A stretch of DNA of 64,000 nucleotides from Candidatus Nitrotoga sp. LAW (GTDB lineage: Bacteria > Pseudomonadota > Gammaproteobacteria > Burkholderiales > Gallionellaceae), in contig QFXI01000015.1 in assembly GCA_003402315.1 (NCBI GenBank), forward strand, positions 22,159-86,158, read 5' to 3'. The notes beneath the pieces were generated by a model, which had not been told where the DNA came from, made no database searches, and worked only from the letters and a program-made list of their open reading frames with translations. This document shows, one piece after another, positions 27,513 through 37,812 of this stretch; within the stretch, counting starts at the first letter, position 1; each line of letters opens with the position of its first letter. The position numbers and the translations under genes were made by a program.

Positions 27513-29563
27513 ATACGACCGCCGACCGCCTCTACGAACTGTTGCCCTCAATCCACCGCATCCGCGATGCGGAGCAGGGCTATCCGCTGCGCGAGCTGCT
27601 CGCCGTCATCGCCGAGCAGGTGGCAGCGATGGAGGAAAACCTCGAACAACTTTACGACGACCAATTCATCGAAACCTGCGCACCGTGGGTGGCGCCCTAT
27701 ATCGGCGATCTCATCGGCTACCGCACCCTGCACGGTGTGGTACCTAATGTAGCGTCGCCGCGCGCCGATGTGGCCAACACCATCCGCTATCGCCGCCGCA
27801 AGGGTACGGCATCAATGCTCGAGCAACTGGCGCGTGATGTCACCGGCTGGCCGGCGCGGGCGGTGGAATTCTTTCAGCTGCTAGGCTGGACGCAGAACAT
27901 GAATCATCTGCGTACCCGTGCGCACTACGCGCCAAATCTGCGCAACTGGGAAAAACTACACTGGCGCGACACCGCGTTCGACACCATCGCCCACACCGTG
28001 GACGTGCGACGCATCAGTACCGGTGCCGCGCGCCACAATATTCCCAACATCGGCCTTTATTTGTGGCGGGTACGTGCGTTTCCACTAACCCGGTCGCAAG
28101 CCGTGGCCGACCCAGATATTGGCGGCGGACTGCGCTTCCGCTTCAATCCGCTGGGTACCGACATGGCGCTTTACAACACGCCAGAAACGGAAGAAGAAAT
28201 TAGCCATCTGGCCGAACCGCGTAACGTGCCGATGCCGCTCGCGCGCCGCTGGCTCAAGGCCCATCTTGACGACTACTACGGTCCGGGTAAGAGTTTATGG
28301 CTGGAACTGGACGGCAATCCACCGCAACTAATTGCACGCAACAACATCCGTATCTGCAATCTCAGCGACATCAAGGACGGCGGTGGCAATGTCATCGCCT
28401 GGGCGCACCAGCCTGCTGCCGGTTCCGGGCTGGTGTCCATTGATCCGGTACTGGGTCGCATCGCCTTCGCTGACGCGCCAGCCGCTGCACCGCTGGTAAG
28501 TTTTCATTACGGTTTCACCATCGCCATCGGCGGTGGCGAATACGAGCGGGGCGAATCTGCTGTTCCTGTTACACCAGTGCAAACTGTACAGGGTGGCGCG
28601 GCACTGCAGCCAGCGCTCAATGCAGTGCAGAATGGCGGCACGGTGGAAGTGCTCGATAGCCGCCGTTATGTGGAGACGCCCTCGATCACCGTAAATGCCG
28701 GCAAGACGGTCGTGCTGCGTGCGGTCAATGGCGCGCGCCCGCTGCTGGCGGCGAGCGGCGACATCACGCTTACGTTTGGCGCCGAAGCAACCTTGATCCT
28801 CGACGGTTGGGTGATCAGCGGCGGCACACTCATGATGGCCGCTTTTCCCGACACTCAACCGCGTTATCTCGTGTTGCGCGATTGCACTTTGGTACCCGGC
28901 CCGCGCACCAAAGGCGATGGGTCACCGCCACAAGCAGACGACCCCGGCTTGGTTGTAAGCCATGCCTTCGCCAAGATAGAGTTGGAACGCTGTATTACCG
29001 CACCGCTGCATATTGCCGCTGATGCCGAAGTCTCGTTACGCGAATGCATCGTGGATGCAACCTCGCAAAATCTCATCGCCTATCGTGGCCCCGGCGCCGA
29101 CGCACTCGCAGAAGGCGGTACGCTGACATTGGAAAGCTGCACCGTGATCGGCAAGGTTCACACCCGGCAATTGACGTTGGCCAGTGATTGCCTTTTCGTC
29201 GCCGCGCTAACCAGTAGCAGTGATCCGTGGAAAGCGCCGCTTTGGGCTGAACGCCGCCAACAAGGCTGCATACGTTTTTCCTATATACCGCCTGGCTCGC
29301 GCACACCGTCCCGTTATCACTGCCAACCTGACGATAGCGATCAGCAGATATGGCCGCAATTTACTTCGTTGCATTATGGTGATTCTGGCTATTGTCAGTT
29401 GCTACAAAGCACCTCAAACAAGATACGTCGTGGCGCCCATGATGAGAGCGAAATGGGTGTACTACATGGTTTATATCAGCCGCAACGCGAAACCAATCTG
29501 CGCGTGCGGCTGGAAGAATATCTGCGCTTTGGCCTGGAAGCGGGATTGATCTACGGAAGCTAA
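27509..29563 (+). CDS. gpI-like baseplate protein fused to beta-helix
   Basis: Protein of 684 residues. The N-terminal 230 residues resemble phage P2 tail protein I (LYELLPSIHRIRDAEQGYPLR, EENLEQLYDDQFIETCAPW, YIGDLIGYR), which connects wedge to fibres. From about residue 350 onward the chain has a repeating short-strand pattern (GGTVEVLDSRRYVETPSITV, GATLILDGWVISGGTLMM-type turns) typical of a right-handed parallel beta-helix. It likely anchors the fibre-like product of the next gene. Start overlaps the previous stop by ATGA. Confidence 0.85.
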   Translation: MNTTADRLYELLPSIHRIRDAEQGYPLRELLAVIAEQVAAMEENLEQLYDDQFIETCAPWVAPYIGDLIGYRTLHGVVPNVASPRADVANTIRYRRRKGTASMLEQLARDVTGWPARAVEFFQLLGWTQNMNHLRTRAHYAPNLRNWEKLHWRDTAFDTIAHTVDVRRISTGAARHNIPNIGLYLWRVRAFPLTRSQAVADPDIGGGLRFRFNPLGTDMALYNTPETEEEISHLAEPRNVPMPLARRWLKAHLDDYYGPGKSLWLELDGNPPQLIARNNIRICNLSDIKDGGGNVIAWAHQPAAGSGLVSIDPVLGRIAFADAPAAAPLVSFHYGFTIAIGGGEYERGESAVPVTPVQTVQGGAALQPALNAVQNGGTVEVLDSRRYVETPSITVNAGKTVVLRAVNGARPLLAASGDITLTFGAEATLILDGWVISGGTLMMAAFPDTQPRYLVLRDCTLVPGPRTKGDGSPPQADDPGLVVSHAFAKIELERCITAPLHIAADAEVSLRECIVDATSQNLIAYRGPGADALAEGGTLTLESCTVIGKVHTRQLTLASDCLFVAALTSSSDPWKAPLWAERRQQGCIRFSYIPPGSRTPSRYHCQPDDSDQQIWPQFTSLHYGDSGYCQLLQSTSNKIRRGAHDESEMGVLHGLYQPQRETNLRVRLEEYLRFGLEAGLIYGS

Positions 29564-29596
29564 GAGCGGCATTGCCGCCACAATAAGGAGAAAGTC

Positions 29597-32500
29597 ATGA
29601 GTGGAGATTACAGCCGAGTTCGATTCGATCCCCGCATCGACCTGTCCGGCGTTTTGATGCAGCAAGGGCGCGTGCAACTGGACTCGGATTGGAATGAGTG
29701 GGTGGCGGTGCTGGATAGACGCTTGCGCGCCGAGAGCGTAGATACCTTCGGAGTGCATCCGACGCCGGGCATCACCGGCGTGGCGGTGGTCTCGCCGCAG
29801 ACGCCGGACGCCTTCAAGATCGAGGCTACCGGCGGCAACATCAGCATCGGCCGTGGCCGCATGTATGTGGATGGGTTGCTGGCGGAGAATCACGGCGGCG
29901 GCACGCCAGAGTTCGACCCGGTGCTGGCCGAGCTGCGCGGTAAATCTGCGCTGACGTACAACTTGCAGCCCTATTTTCCTGCGCCGCCAGCCTTGCCCGG
30001 CGGCGGACCGCATCTCGCCTATCTTGAAGTCTGGCAGCGCGAAATCACTTATCTTCAGCAAGCTAATCTGGTGGAAAGCGCTGTAGGCGTGGACACCACC
30101 ACGCGTCTGCAAACTGTTTGGCAGGTTCGCTTGCTGGCCAATGTCAGCGGCACCAACTGCACCACACCCGACACCACAGTAGCGGGCTGGCAAGCACTTT
30201 CCCTTCCCTCCGGCGGGCGCATGTCGATCAAGGCGGAGGGCGTTCCGCCCGATCTTGATCCATGCGAACTGCCGCCAAGCGGCGGTTATCGCGGACTGGA
30301 AAACCAACTCTATCGCGTCGAAATTCACGATGGCGGCGCCGTGGGCGCGGCGAAGTTCAAATGGTCGCGCGACAACGCGAGCGTGGCGAGTAATGTAGTG
30401 GAAATTGTCTCCCAAACCGCGACCAGCACCGAACTCAAATTGGCCAGCTTGGGGCGCGACGCGGTGCTGCGTTTCAATACCGGTGACTGGGTAGAGATAC
30501 TTGACGACCGGCGTGAACTCAGTGGTGAAAATGGCGATCCCGCGTTGCGCCGCGGCGTGATGCGCAAAATCAGTGTTGACGATGCCAAGCAAACCATCAG
30601 CTTCTCACCCGCGTTGCCGGCGAATCTCATCCCCGGAGGCGGCCTCGACACCCTGGATTCCCGTCACACCCGTGTGCGACGCTGGGACCAGAAGGGCACG
30701 GTGCGCGACGCCAACAACAATGTCATCGTCAATCTCGACGCGGCCGGCAGCACCGGCTTGATCCCGGTGCCGGCGGCAGGCGTCTGGGTGGTGCTGGAAA
30801 ACGGAATTCAAATTCAATTCAGTCTCGACCCCTCAGGCAACGGATTCCACTGCGGGGACTATTGGGTATCTGCGGCACGCACCAACGATACATCAGTGGA
30901 AACCTACACCCAAGCGCCACCGCACGGCATTCATCGCCATTACGCGCGGCTGTCCATCGTTACCTTTCCCGACGATGAAACCGACTGCCGTGTGAAATGG
31001 CCGCCCGAATGCGGCGGATGCTGCACTATCAATGTCGCACCTGGCGAAAATATCCAGACCGCGATCGACTCGCTACCGGACGAAGGCGGTTGTGTATGCC
31101 TGAAAACGGGCGTACATAACGTCAGCGCTACCATTCAGATACTTTCCTCGCGCATCATCCTGCGCGGCGAGAGCCCTGGTTCTATCATGCGTGCGGCGGG
31201 TCTAGCCAAAACCTTGCAGATCGGCGACGCCAGTTCACCGGTTAGCGATATTATCGTCGAGGGCATACGCTTTGAGGTCACAGCCGCTGCTGCCGATATT
31301 GGCGCGCTGCTGTACCTGGATAACTGCACGCGGGTACGCGTGGAGCACTGTGCGCTTGCCGTTTTGGTTTCTCCACTGCAAGCACCGCCGTCCTATGTCG
31401 GGATCAATTTGAGCAGCGTGACCGATGTTGATCTGATTGCCAATCGGCTGGACAATTTCCTCGTCGGTATCCTGAGCCAAGATTATCAGGGCGGTCTACA
31501 CATCAGCGACAACGCCATTGCAGGCATCACCGGTAGGTTCCTCGGCCAGGTCGATGGCTCCAACGGCCAATACGGCATCCGGATCGACACCGATCATACC
31601 CGAGCGTGCTGCATCGAGAACAACCGCATCCGCCATTTCTGGGTCGGCATTTCACTGCTCCATAATGCCGCAGGTTCGCTCATATCCAATAATCGCATCA
31701 GCCGCAGCGCCGGTATCACGCAAGATAACGTTCCATCTGATGTCGCACAAATGCGCAGCTACCTGGATTCTCGTTTCTATGCAATCGATATCGAAGCTCC
31801 TCGTTGCGAGGTGCGCGGTAACCAGATCGATCTGCTCTCCGCCGCATGGGGCGGTATTCGTGTCAGTGGTGAGCACACAACTATCGGCGCCAACCTTTTG
31901 GAGGCGATCGTCAAAGTGAGTCAACCGGCGGTGCCCGCTGGCATCTATTGCCTCGCCGATGCGAAAAATGGTTTTAGTGCCGATCACGTCGTAGTGAGTG
32001 ACAATCAATTGCTAGGTGTGCAATCGGGCATTATCGTCTCACGCGTCGCTTGCCCGGTCGTCGTCGGTAATCATATTGACGGCGCTGGCGCCGGATGGTA
32101 CGGCGTGCGGGTGGATGATTGTAGCGACAGTCGTATCGACAACAACGACCTGCGCGAAGTGTTTTTCGCCGTGCATCTTAGTGAGGGCGAACGCAATCGT
32201 ATAGTGGGTAATCGCATCGATCAGGCAGGCGCCGGCATCACCGCCACACAACAAACCAAATTGGAAATCAGTGGTAATTTCCTGCAATCTTGCCTGCTTT
32301 TAGGCATGGTGATGTTCGTGCGTGGCGCCACTGCGCTACTCAAAAATCGAGTGCTTAACTGCGGTTACACCCCTAATTTTGCGATAGGCATAGGTGTATA
32401 CGCTGAAGAGGTGTTGACGCCTTCTGGTGCGCATCTGCGCATTGAAGATTGCGAGGTGATTGACACGGGCATCTCCGCCGATGGCAGCCAGGCCACTACT

Positions 32501-33031
32501 GTCAATGCTATCGGCATCGGCGGCTGGATGCCTGCTTGCCAGATCAGCGGCAACCGTGTCGGTTATACCCAGCCCGCCATGCTCGAACCAGTGAACGAAC
32601 ATCGCGCATTGCTGCTGATCGGGCCGCTGGCAGTACGTTTCATTGGCGGCGCGGGCGAGTTCGCCTATATGTTCGGCAGTGCGCAGGTGAGTGATAATCA
32701 CTTCAGTGGACCGGGCCGCACCCATCTGGTGGAGTTTATGCGTGTTGTAATAAATGACAACATCGATTTCCGTTTCGAGAAGGTGACTTTCAACAACAAT
32801 ATCTGCGACCATCTCAGCGCTGAGGCTAACCCGCGAGGCGCGAGCGTGCTTTTGTGGGGAGGACATTTGATCGCTATGGGCAATCACATCAAGGCCGCGG
32901 CCAACGTTAATGCCATGTCGCTGACCAATCGTCCCAAAATCGTACTCATAGGCAACATCACCACCGGGGATTACATCAATACCGGCACCGTCACTCCGTT
33001 GCCGATCATCAATTTCAACGTCAAAATTTAA
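29597..33031 (+). CDS. DUF6519/right-handed beta-helix protein, probable fibre or receptor-binding subunit
   Basis: Protein of 1144 residues. The N-terminal 450 residues match DUF6519 proteins of eCIS loci (SGDYSRVRFDPRIDLSGVLM, QQGRVQLDSDWNEWVAVLDR). Residues about 480-1120 are a long right-handed parallel beta-helix of the NosD/pectate-lyase type, with repeats such as CIENNRIRHFWVGISL, SRIDNNDLREVFFAVHLS and ISGNRVGYT. Such helices form phage tailspikes, sometimes with polysaccharide-cleaving activity; no catalytic residues could be assigned. AAGGAG precedes ATG. I see no other tail-fibre gene in the operon, so this is the best target-recognition candidate. Confidence 0.85.
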   Translation: MSGDYSRVRFDPRIDLSGVLMQQGRVQLDSDWNEWVAVLDRRLRAESVDTFGVHPTPGITGVAVVSPQTPDAFKIEATGGNISIGRGRMYVDGLLAENHGGGTPEFDPVLAELRGKSALTYNLQPYFPAPPALPGGGPHLAYLEVWQREITYLQQANLVESAVGVDTTTRLQTVWQVRLLANVSGTNCTTPDTTVAGWQALSLPSGGRMSIKAEGVPPDLDPCELPPSGGYRGLENQLYRVEIHDGGAVGAAKFKWSRDNASVASNVVEIVSQTATSTELKLASLGRDAVLRFNTGDWVEILDDRRELSGENGDPALRRGVMRKISVDDAKQTISFSPALPANLIPGGGLDTLDSRHTRVRRWDQKGTVRDANNNVIVNLDAAGSTGLIPVPAAGVWVVLENGIQIQFSLDPSGNGFHCGDYWVSAARTNDTSVETYTQAPPHGIHRHYARLSIVTFPDDETDCRVKWPPECGGCCTINVAPGENIQTAIDSLPDEGGCVCLKTGVHNVSATIQILSSRIILRGESPGSIMRAAGLAKTLQIGDASSPVSDIIVEGIRFEVTAAAADIGALLYLDNCTRVRVEHCALAVLVSPLQAPPSYVGINLSSVTDVDLIANRLDNFLVGILSQDYQGGLHISDNAIAGITGRFLGQVDGSNGQYGIRIDTDHTRACCIENNRIRHFWVGISLLHNAAGSLISNNRISRSAGITQDNVPSDVAQMRSYLDSRFYAIDIEAPRCEVRGNQIDLLSAAWGGIRVSGEHTTIGANLLEAIVKVSQPAVPAGIYCLADAKNGFSADHVVVSDNQLLGVQSGIIVSRVACPVVVGNHIDGAGAGWYGVRVDDCSDSRIDNNDLREVFFAVHLSEGERNRIVGNRIDQAGAGITATQQTKLEISGNFLQSCLLLGMVMFVRGATALLKNRVLNCGYTPNFAIGIGVYAEEVLTPSGAHLRIEDCEVIDTGISADGSQATTVNAIGIGGWMPACQISGNRVGYTQPAMLEPVNEHRALLLIGPLAVRFIGGAGEFAYMFGSAQVSDNHFSGPGRTHLVEFMRVVINDNIDFRFEKVTFNNNICDHLSAEANPRGASVLLWGGHLIAMGNHIKAAANVNAMSLTNRPKIVLIGNITTGDYINTGTVTPLPIINFNVKI

Positions 33032-33043
33032 GGGGTGTACAAC

Positions 33044-33394
33044 ATGGACATCAAAACATTGGAGCAAGCGCTCAAACTGCAAAATGATCTCACCGCCCGG
33101 CTTACACAAAGCATGGTAGCGCAGCGCACGGGCAAGGTGCCGGCCATTAAAGTCACACTTAAGGAAAAAGAGGAATTGGTTGCTCGCGCTCAAGCGGAGG
33201 TCGAAACCGCTATCAAGGAACGTGATGCAGCCGTAAGCCGCTGGAATGAGCGCGTCGCGCAACGCAAAGCGATCGTCGTTAAACTACAAAAGGAACTGGA
33301 CGACCTCAAAGAACAACTTGTGGAACGAAACGACCCACCCAAAGATAAATCTGGAAACTTAAAAAAAGAAATACGCAGAAAAAAAACTCAGTAA
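33044..33394 (+). CDS. Small coiled-coil protein, last gene of eCIS operon
   Basis: Protein of 116 residues, almost wholly helical and highly charged (EKEELVARAQAEVETAIKER, KAIVVKLQKELDDLKEQLVE), ending in a lysine-rich tail. I chose ATG at 33044 (AGGGG 7-10 bases upstream) over GTG at 33035. It follows the beta-helix gene after 12 bases. Unknown function; a fibre chaperone or trimerisation factor would suit the position. Too short for a conventional tape measure. Confidence 0.72.
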   Translation: MDIKTLEQALKLQNDLTARLTQSMVAQRTGKVPAIKVTLKEKEELVARAQAEVETAIKERDAAVSRWNERVAQRKAIVVKLQKELDDLKEQLVERNDPPKDKSGNLKKEIRRKKTQ

Positions 33395-33665
33395 ACGGAG
33401 GGGGCAGACATTTTTTTCATTTGCGGCGATCAAAACGTTGATGCGGAATAGTGATTTGTGCGCGAGCTGAGTCAAGCGATGTATCACATACATTCAACTG
33501 ACAAAGATTGGTTGTATTTGATTTAAGCTCAATGATTGCGTAACCGAGTGCCATACCCTCAGGCCCTAAAATGCTTGGACTGGAAAACCTCTCATAAGGT
33601 ATTATTTGCTGCGACGCAGCACTATGTACTGCAACATGGATATGAATAAAAGAGAGGAAGCATAG

Positions 33666-34601
33666 ATGAAGATTGCAAAAAATGTTTTGGAACTGATAGG
33701 CAACACACCATTGGTGCAATTAAACCGCGTGACCCAAGGCATAGATGCCACTATCCTCGCTAAGTTGGAATTTTTCAGCCCCGCGCTTAGCGTTAAAGAC
33801 CGTATCGCCGCGTCAATGATTGAAGCTGCTGAAAAAGCAGACAAAATCAAACCAGACACAATTATTTTGGAACCAACATCTGGCAATACCGGCATCGGCC
33901 TTGCTATGGTTTGCGCAGCTCGCGGCTATAAGTGCACTTTCATCATGCCGGAAAACATGAGCCGTGAGCGCCGCCTGTTAATGAAGGCTTATGGTGCGGA
34001 GCTTATCCTAACTCCAGGTTCGGACGGTATGCCCGGGGCGATGAAGAGGGCAAAAGAAATGGCTTTGGCCGATTCACGCTACCTCATACTGCAGCAATTC
34101 TCTAATCGTGCTAATCCTGCCATCCATCGAACTGCCACCGCCGAAGAAATTATGCGCGACACCGATGGCATGATTGATATTTTTGTTGCGGGTGTTGGAA
34201 CTGGTGGGACTATCACCGGTGTGGGTGAAGCATTGAGAGAGATTTATTCAGGCGTACAAATAATTGCCGTGGAACCGGATGCTTCGCCTGTACTTTCAGG
34301 TGGACAGCGTGGTCCGCATTCCATTCAAGGGATAGGGCCGGGTTTTATACCTGAAATTCTCAACAAAAATATATTCCACGAAGCGGTACGTGTTAAAGAT
34401 GACGATGCCTTCAATATGGCGCGACGCTTGGCAAAAGAAGAAGGCTTGTTGGTTGGTATTTCCTCCGGTGCGGCTGTTTGGGCTGCCCTTGAAATCGCCA
34501 AACGTCCATTAAATGTTGGCAAAATGATCGTGGTGATGATCCCGTCATTTGGTGAGCGGTATTTGTCCACTAAATTGTTTGCTGATCTTGATGTGGATTG
34601 A
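33666..34601 (+). CDS. cysK: Cysteine synthase (O-acetylserine sulfhydrylase)
   Basis: PLP enzyme of 311 residues that makes L-cysteine from O-acetylserine and sulfide in the cytoplasm. Seen: [13 protein letters not shown] at the N-terminus, PLP lysine in SVKDRIA, substrate loop [10 protein letters not shown], phosphate-binding loop GTGGTITG, and [12 protein letters not shown] near the end. The segment before SVKDR reads SPAL where many CysK proteins have NP, a modest variation. It stands alone, 271 bases after the eCIS operon; AGAGAGGAAG precedes ATG. It marks the return to core genome. CysM is less likely given length and motifs. Confidence 0.95.
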   Translation: MKIAKNVLELIGNTPLVQLNRVTQGIDATILAKLEFFSPALSVKDRIAASMIEAAEKADKIKPDTIILEPTSGNTGIGLAMVCAARGYKCTFIMPENMSRERRLLMKAYGAELILTPGSDGMPGAMKRAKEMALADSRYLILQQFSNRANPAIHRTATAEEIMRDTDGMIDIFVAGVGTGGTITGVGEALREIYSGVQIIAVEPDASPVLSGGQRGPHSIQGIGPGFIPEILNKNIFHEAVRVKDDDAFNMARRLAKEEGLLVGISSGAAVWAALEIAKRPLNVGKMIVVMIPSFGERYLSTKLFADLDVD

Positions 34602-34641
34602 TCAGCTATTGAGTAGAATGCAGTACACAAACAAGTAAGTT

Positions 34642-34659
34642 GCCAATAATATTATTGGC
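34642..34659. promoter_or_regulatory. Perfect 18-bp palindrome between cysK and rplU
   Basis: GCCAATAATATTATTGGC is a perfect palindrome with no loop, 41 bases after the cysK stop and 72 bases before the -35 box of rplU. A dimeric repressor site is possible. It lacks a T-run, so it is not a standard terminator. Confidence 0.35.
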
Positions 34660-34731
34660 CGCCCTCTCCAAAGCTTGTTAAACACGCAATCTTAATTGAC
34701 GGCAAATAAACGCTGTCTATTAAAAACCATT

Positions 34732-34759
34732 TTGACGGCTGGTGCCGTTTGTGTATAAT
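34732..34759 (+). promoter_or_regulatory. Sigma-70 promoter of rplU-rpmA
   Basis: TTGACG, 16 bases, TATAAT, followed by a GC-rich discriminator (GCGCG) typical of stringently controlled ribosomal genes. It lies 37 bases before the rplU start. Confidence 0.85.
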
Positions 34760-34796
34760 GCGCGACTCTGTAAAACCGCATTCAAGCGAGGTTGTT

Positions 34797-35108
34797 ATGT
34801 ACGCAGTAATCAAAACTGGTGGTAAGCAATATCGTGTTGTCGCAGGCGAAACCCTGAAAATTGAAACCGTTTCTGGTGAAGTCGGCAGTGCTATCGTGCT
34901 GGACAAAGTGCTGATGGTGGGCAGTGGCGAGAAAGTATCTGTTGGCCAACCTCTATTGGCTGGCGCTACTGTCACGGCAACCATAATATCAAATGGCCGT
35001 GGCGAGAAGATTAGAATCTTCAAGATGCGTCGACGCAAGCATTACCAAAAACATCAAGGTCATCGTCAAAACTTCACTGAAATCCGTATTGACGGCATTT
35101 CGGCGTAA
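34797..35108 (+). CDS. rplU: 50S ribosomal protein L21
   Basis: Protein of 103 residues of the large ribosomal subunit: [14 protein letters not shown] at the start, [17 protein letters not shown] and FTEIRIDGI at the end. I chose ATG at 34797 (preceded by GCGAGGTT), which gives the normal family length and start, over upstream in-frame starts. Co-transcribed with rpmA 16 bases downstream from the promoter at 34732-34759. Confidence 0.98.
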   Translation: MYAVIKTGGKQYRVVAGETLKIETVSGEVGSAIVLDKVLMVGSGEKVSVGQPLLAGATVTATIISNGRGEKIRIFKMRRRKHYQKHQGHRQNFTEIRIDGISA

Positions 35109-35124
35109 TTGAAGGAGAAGAAAC

Positions 35125-35382
35125 ATGGCATCAAAAAAAGGCGGCGGCAGTACCAGTAACGGACGCGATTCACACTCAAAACGCCTCGGCGTGAAAACTT
35201 ATGGCGGCGAATTAATTAACGCTGGCAGCATTATTGTACGTCAGCGCGGTACGCGATTCCACGCTGGTGACAACGTGGGCATGGGCAAGGATCACACCTT
35301 GTTTGCAAAGATTGCTGGCAAAGTTGTGTTCGCCGTTAAAGGTGCACAAAAACGCAAAACTATCTTCGTGGTTCCAGCTTAA
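35125..35382 (+). CDS. rpmA: 50S ribosomal protein L27
   Basis: Protein of 85 residues beginning [16 protein letters not shown], followed by the family signature region [19 protein letters not shown], and ending FVVPA. L27 sits at the peptidyl-transferase centre of the 50S subunit. It carries the short type of N-terminus with no leader to be processed. GAAGGAGAAG precedes ATG. A terminator lies 22 bases downstream. Confidence 0.98.
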   Translation: MASKKGGGSTSNGRDSHSKRLGVKTYGGELINAGSIIVRQRGTRFHAGDNVGMGKDHTLFAKIAGKVVFAVKGAQKRKTIFVVPA

Positions 35383-35404
35383 GTACTCCTAGCCAAGTAC
35401 AATG

Positions 35405-36517
<1,113 letters not shown>

Positions 36518-36523
36518 TGCATC

Positions 36524-37642
36524 ATGAAAACCATTCTGACCCAGTGCAAACGCATCGTCGTCAAAGTTGGCAGTAGTCTGGTCACCAATCAAGGTGAAGG
36601 ACTAGATATCCCCGCAATCCGAAACTGGGTGCAGCAAATTGCTACGCTACGTGACAGTGGGCACAAAGTAGTATTGGTCTCCTCTGGTGCGATTGCCGAA
36701 GGTATGCAGCGCCTTGGCTGGAAAAAACGCCCCAGCGCCGTGCATGAATTGCAGGCCGCTGCCGCAATCGGTCAGATGGGCTTGATACAGGTGTACGAAA
36801 GCTGCTTTAGCGCACACGGCCTGCATACCGCACAAATATTGCTCACCCATGCCGATCTCGCCGATCGTGAACGCTACCTCAACGCCCGCTCTACACTGCG
36901 CACCCTGCTGACTCTTGGCGTTATTCCCGTCATCAATGAAAATGACACGGTGGTCACCGATGAAATCAAGTTTGGTGACAACGACACTTTAGGCGCATTG
37001 GTTGCCAACCTGATTGAGGCTGATGCGCTCATTATACTTACTGACCAAATCGGCCTTTACACTGCTGACCCACGCAAAGATCCAAATGCTACGCTAGTCA
37101 GTTTCGCGCAAGCGGGCGATGAAAAACTTGAAACCATGGCAGGTGGCGCGGGTAGCCACATCGGAAGCGGCGGCATGCTTACCAAGGTGCTCGCTGCCAA
37201 ACGGGCTGCACGTAGCGGCGCACACACCGTAATCGCATCCGGCCATGAAATAGATGTGTTGCCACGCCTGATGTGTGGCAACAGTATCGGCACTCTACTG
37301 GAAGCACAACCGTTACCTTTAAATGCGCGCAAGCAATGGCTGGCAGATCATCTGCAAATCAGCGGCAAGGTAACGCTAGATGCTGGTGCAGTACATGCAC
37401 TACGTAACGAAGGCAAGAGCCTACTACCGGTCGGCATTACCAAAGTCAGCGGGGAATTTGAGCGCGGCACAGTAGTCGCCATTTTAGACACAAATGAACA
37501 AGATATCGCGCGCGGCCTGATCAACTACAATGCCACAGAAGCACGTCGCATCGCCGGCCATCCCAGTAGCGAAATTGAAACCCTATTAGGCTATGTTGAT
37601 GAGCCAGAACTAATACATCGAGACAACTTAATTTTATTGTAA
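36524..37642 (+). CDS. proB: Glutamate 5-kinase
   Basis: Enzyme of 372 residues for the first step of proline synthesis (ATP-dependent phosphorylation of glutamate). Seen: amino acid kinase domain with [33 protein letters not shown] and the [15 protein letters not shown] loop. The C-terminal PUA domain begins near residue 278 ([13 protein letters not shown]). Full length. It directly follows obgE and probably shares its transcript. It is the last intact gene before the decayed region. Confidence 0.97.
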   Translation: MKTILTQCKRIVVKVGSSLVTNQGEGLDIPAIRNWVQQIATLRDSGHKVVLVSSGAIAEGMQRLGWKKRPSAVHELQAAAAIGQMGLIQVYESCFSAHGLHTAQILLTHADLADRERYLNARSTLRTLLTLGVIPVINENDTVVTDEIKFGDNDTLGALVANLIEADALIILTDQIGLYTADPRKDPNATLVSFAQAGDEKLETMAGGAGSHIGSGGMLTKVLAAKRAARSGAHTVIASGHEIDVLPRLMCGNSIGTLLEAQPLPLNARKQWLADHLQISGKVTLDAGAVHALRNEGKSLLPVGITKVSGEFERGTVVAILDTNEQDIARGLINYNATEARRIAGHPSSEIETLLGYVDEPELIHRDNLILL

Positions 37643-37812
37643 GCACAACAAGCTCATTTTTTGGCAGTAATCGCAACTGATCAGACCAATGAATACCAAA
37701 CGTTGTTTATATCAATTGGGTATGACTTGTGGCGACGTCCCCTCCCACGTTTTTGGGTAATGATTACCGGGTGTCCAAAAATCCATGACATTCTTTTCTG
37801 AGTGTCAGTGCC

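Noticed and set aside
29471..30592. Minus-strand open frame of 373 codons inside the DUF6519 gene
   Set aside because: Lies wholly opposite well-supported coding sequence, has no ribosome binding site and no recognisable domain.
32336..33262. Minus-strand open frame of 308 codons opposite the beta-helix gene end
   Set aside because: Shadow of the DUF6519/beta-helix gene; composition fits complement of a GC-rich coding strand.
33395..33665. Terminator of the eCIS operon
   Set aside because: I looked for a stem followed by T-run in the gap before cysK and found only a T-run (about 33411) without a convincing stem.
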